DNA of 64,000 nucleotides. Source: Polaromonas sp. YR568 (GTDB lineage: Bacteria; Pseudomonadota; Gammaproteobacteria; Burkholderiales; Burkholderiaceae_C). Positions 63,938-64,000 of the stretch are shown piece by piece (the first letter of the stretch is position 1; each line of letters starts with the position of its first letter). The translations under genes were made by a program, and so were the position numbers. Location: NCBI RefSeq assembly GCF_900116715.1, contig NZ_FPBM01000010.1:156477-220476 (forward strand), written 5' to 3'. Under the pieces are notes generated by a model. It had not been told where the DNA came from. It searched no databases and saw nothing but the letters and a program-made list of their open reading frames with translations.

Positions 63938-64000
63938 ACTTTCTTTTGCTTCGCCAAAAGAAAGTAAGCAAAGAAAAGGCGACCCTACTGTCTGCGTCCC
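63938..64000 (-). repeat. 63-bp dispersed repeat, minus-oriented copy (runs to window edge)
   Basis: Begins with ACTTTCTTTTG…CAAAAGAAAGT around CTTCGC (63938–63965) and ends GACCCTACTGTCTGCGTCCC, the inverse complement of the unit at 22930–22992 with a few substitutions in the loop and arms. It probably continues beyond the window. Bases 63867–63937 after otsA hold nothing else I recognise. Confidence 0.75.

Overview
The window is a piece of a betaproteobacterial chromosome, most likely family Comamonadaceae (Polaromonas/Rhodoferax/Variovorax-like). The reasons are high GC with densely packed genes, a complete-looking dcw cluster with long betaproteobacterial MurD and DksA variants, a short interspersed hairpin repeat (GCTA–AT-rich–TAGC) that I associate with this family, and the set of conserved neighbours. 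It is mostly housekeeping chromosome. I see no phage, plasmid, IS element, CRISPR array, rRNA or tRNA gene.

Layout. 1–11818 (minus strand): division and cell-wall cluster mraZ-rsmH-ftsL-ftsI-murE-murF-mraY-murD-ftsW-murG-murC (murC cut by the window edge), most genes overlapping by a few bases, with a four-repeat MraZ operator upstream. 12318–18028 (minus): a large STAS-like protein, a DksA-type regulator with a long Lys/Ala/Pro tail, a COG0523 metal GTPase and RlmI. 18109–19992 (plus): a 7TM sensor with a degenerate GGDEF domain. 20009–22731 (minus): dapF–DUF484–xerC. 23133–29942 (plus): a Nudix/metallo-beta-lactamase fusion, an orphan amino-acid binding lipoprotein, a DUF2127 protein, an FAD dehydrogenase with a flavin reductase, and a ProQ/FinO protein; rnpB lies on the minus strand here. 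29944–38309 (minus): lepB, htpX, a pyrC–NYN/LOTUS–DUF3025 operon, rnk and gltIJKL. 38561–41195 (minus): aspA and a HypT-like LysR regulator. 41539–46545 (mostly minus): an Atm1-type exporter and an AtuA/crotonase catabolic cluster, with a YciA-like thioesterase on plus. 46653–53285 (plus): a branched-chain-type ABC importer with an embedded acyl-CoA ligase. 53386–63866 is mixed: MgtC, hemerythrin, NDUFA9-like, TylF-like, GST, NIPSNAP and cca genes, then the otsB–GH15–otsA trehalose operon.

How genes work together. The dcw genes make lipid II and build the septum. gltIJKL imports Glu/Asp and the adjacent aspA deaminates aspartate; a sigma-54-like site sits between them. The liv-type importer plus CoA ligase suggests uptake and CoA activation of a carboxylic acid. 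otsA/otsB make trehalose and the GH15 enzyme between them probably hydrolyses it or a related glucan.

The least ordinary items are: the AT-rich NYN–LOTUS gene overlapping pyrC; the acidic insertion in MurD; the histone-like tail on the single-cysteine DksA; the interspersed hairpin repeats, two of which seem to lie inside coding sequence; and a 63-bp repeat present in inverted orientation 41 kb apart. I did not find a clearly new multi-gene system. All calls are from reading the sequence; no database search was run.
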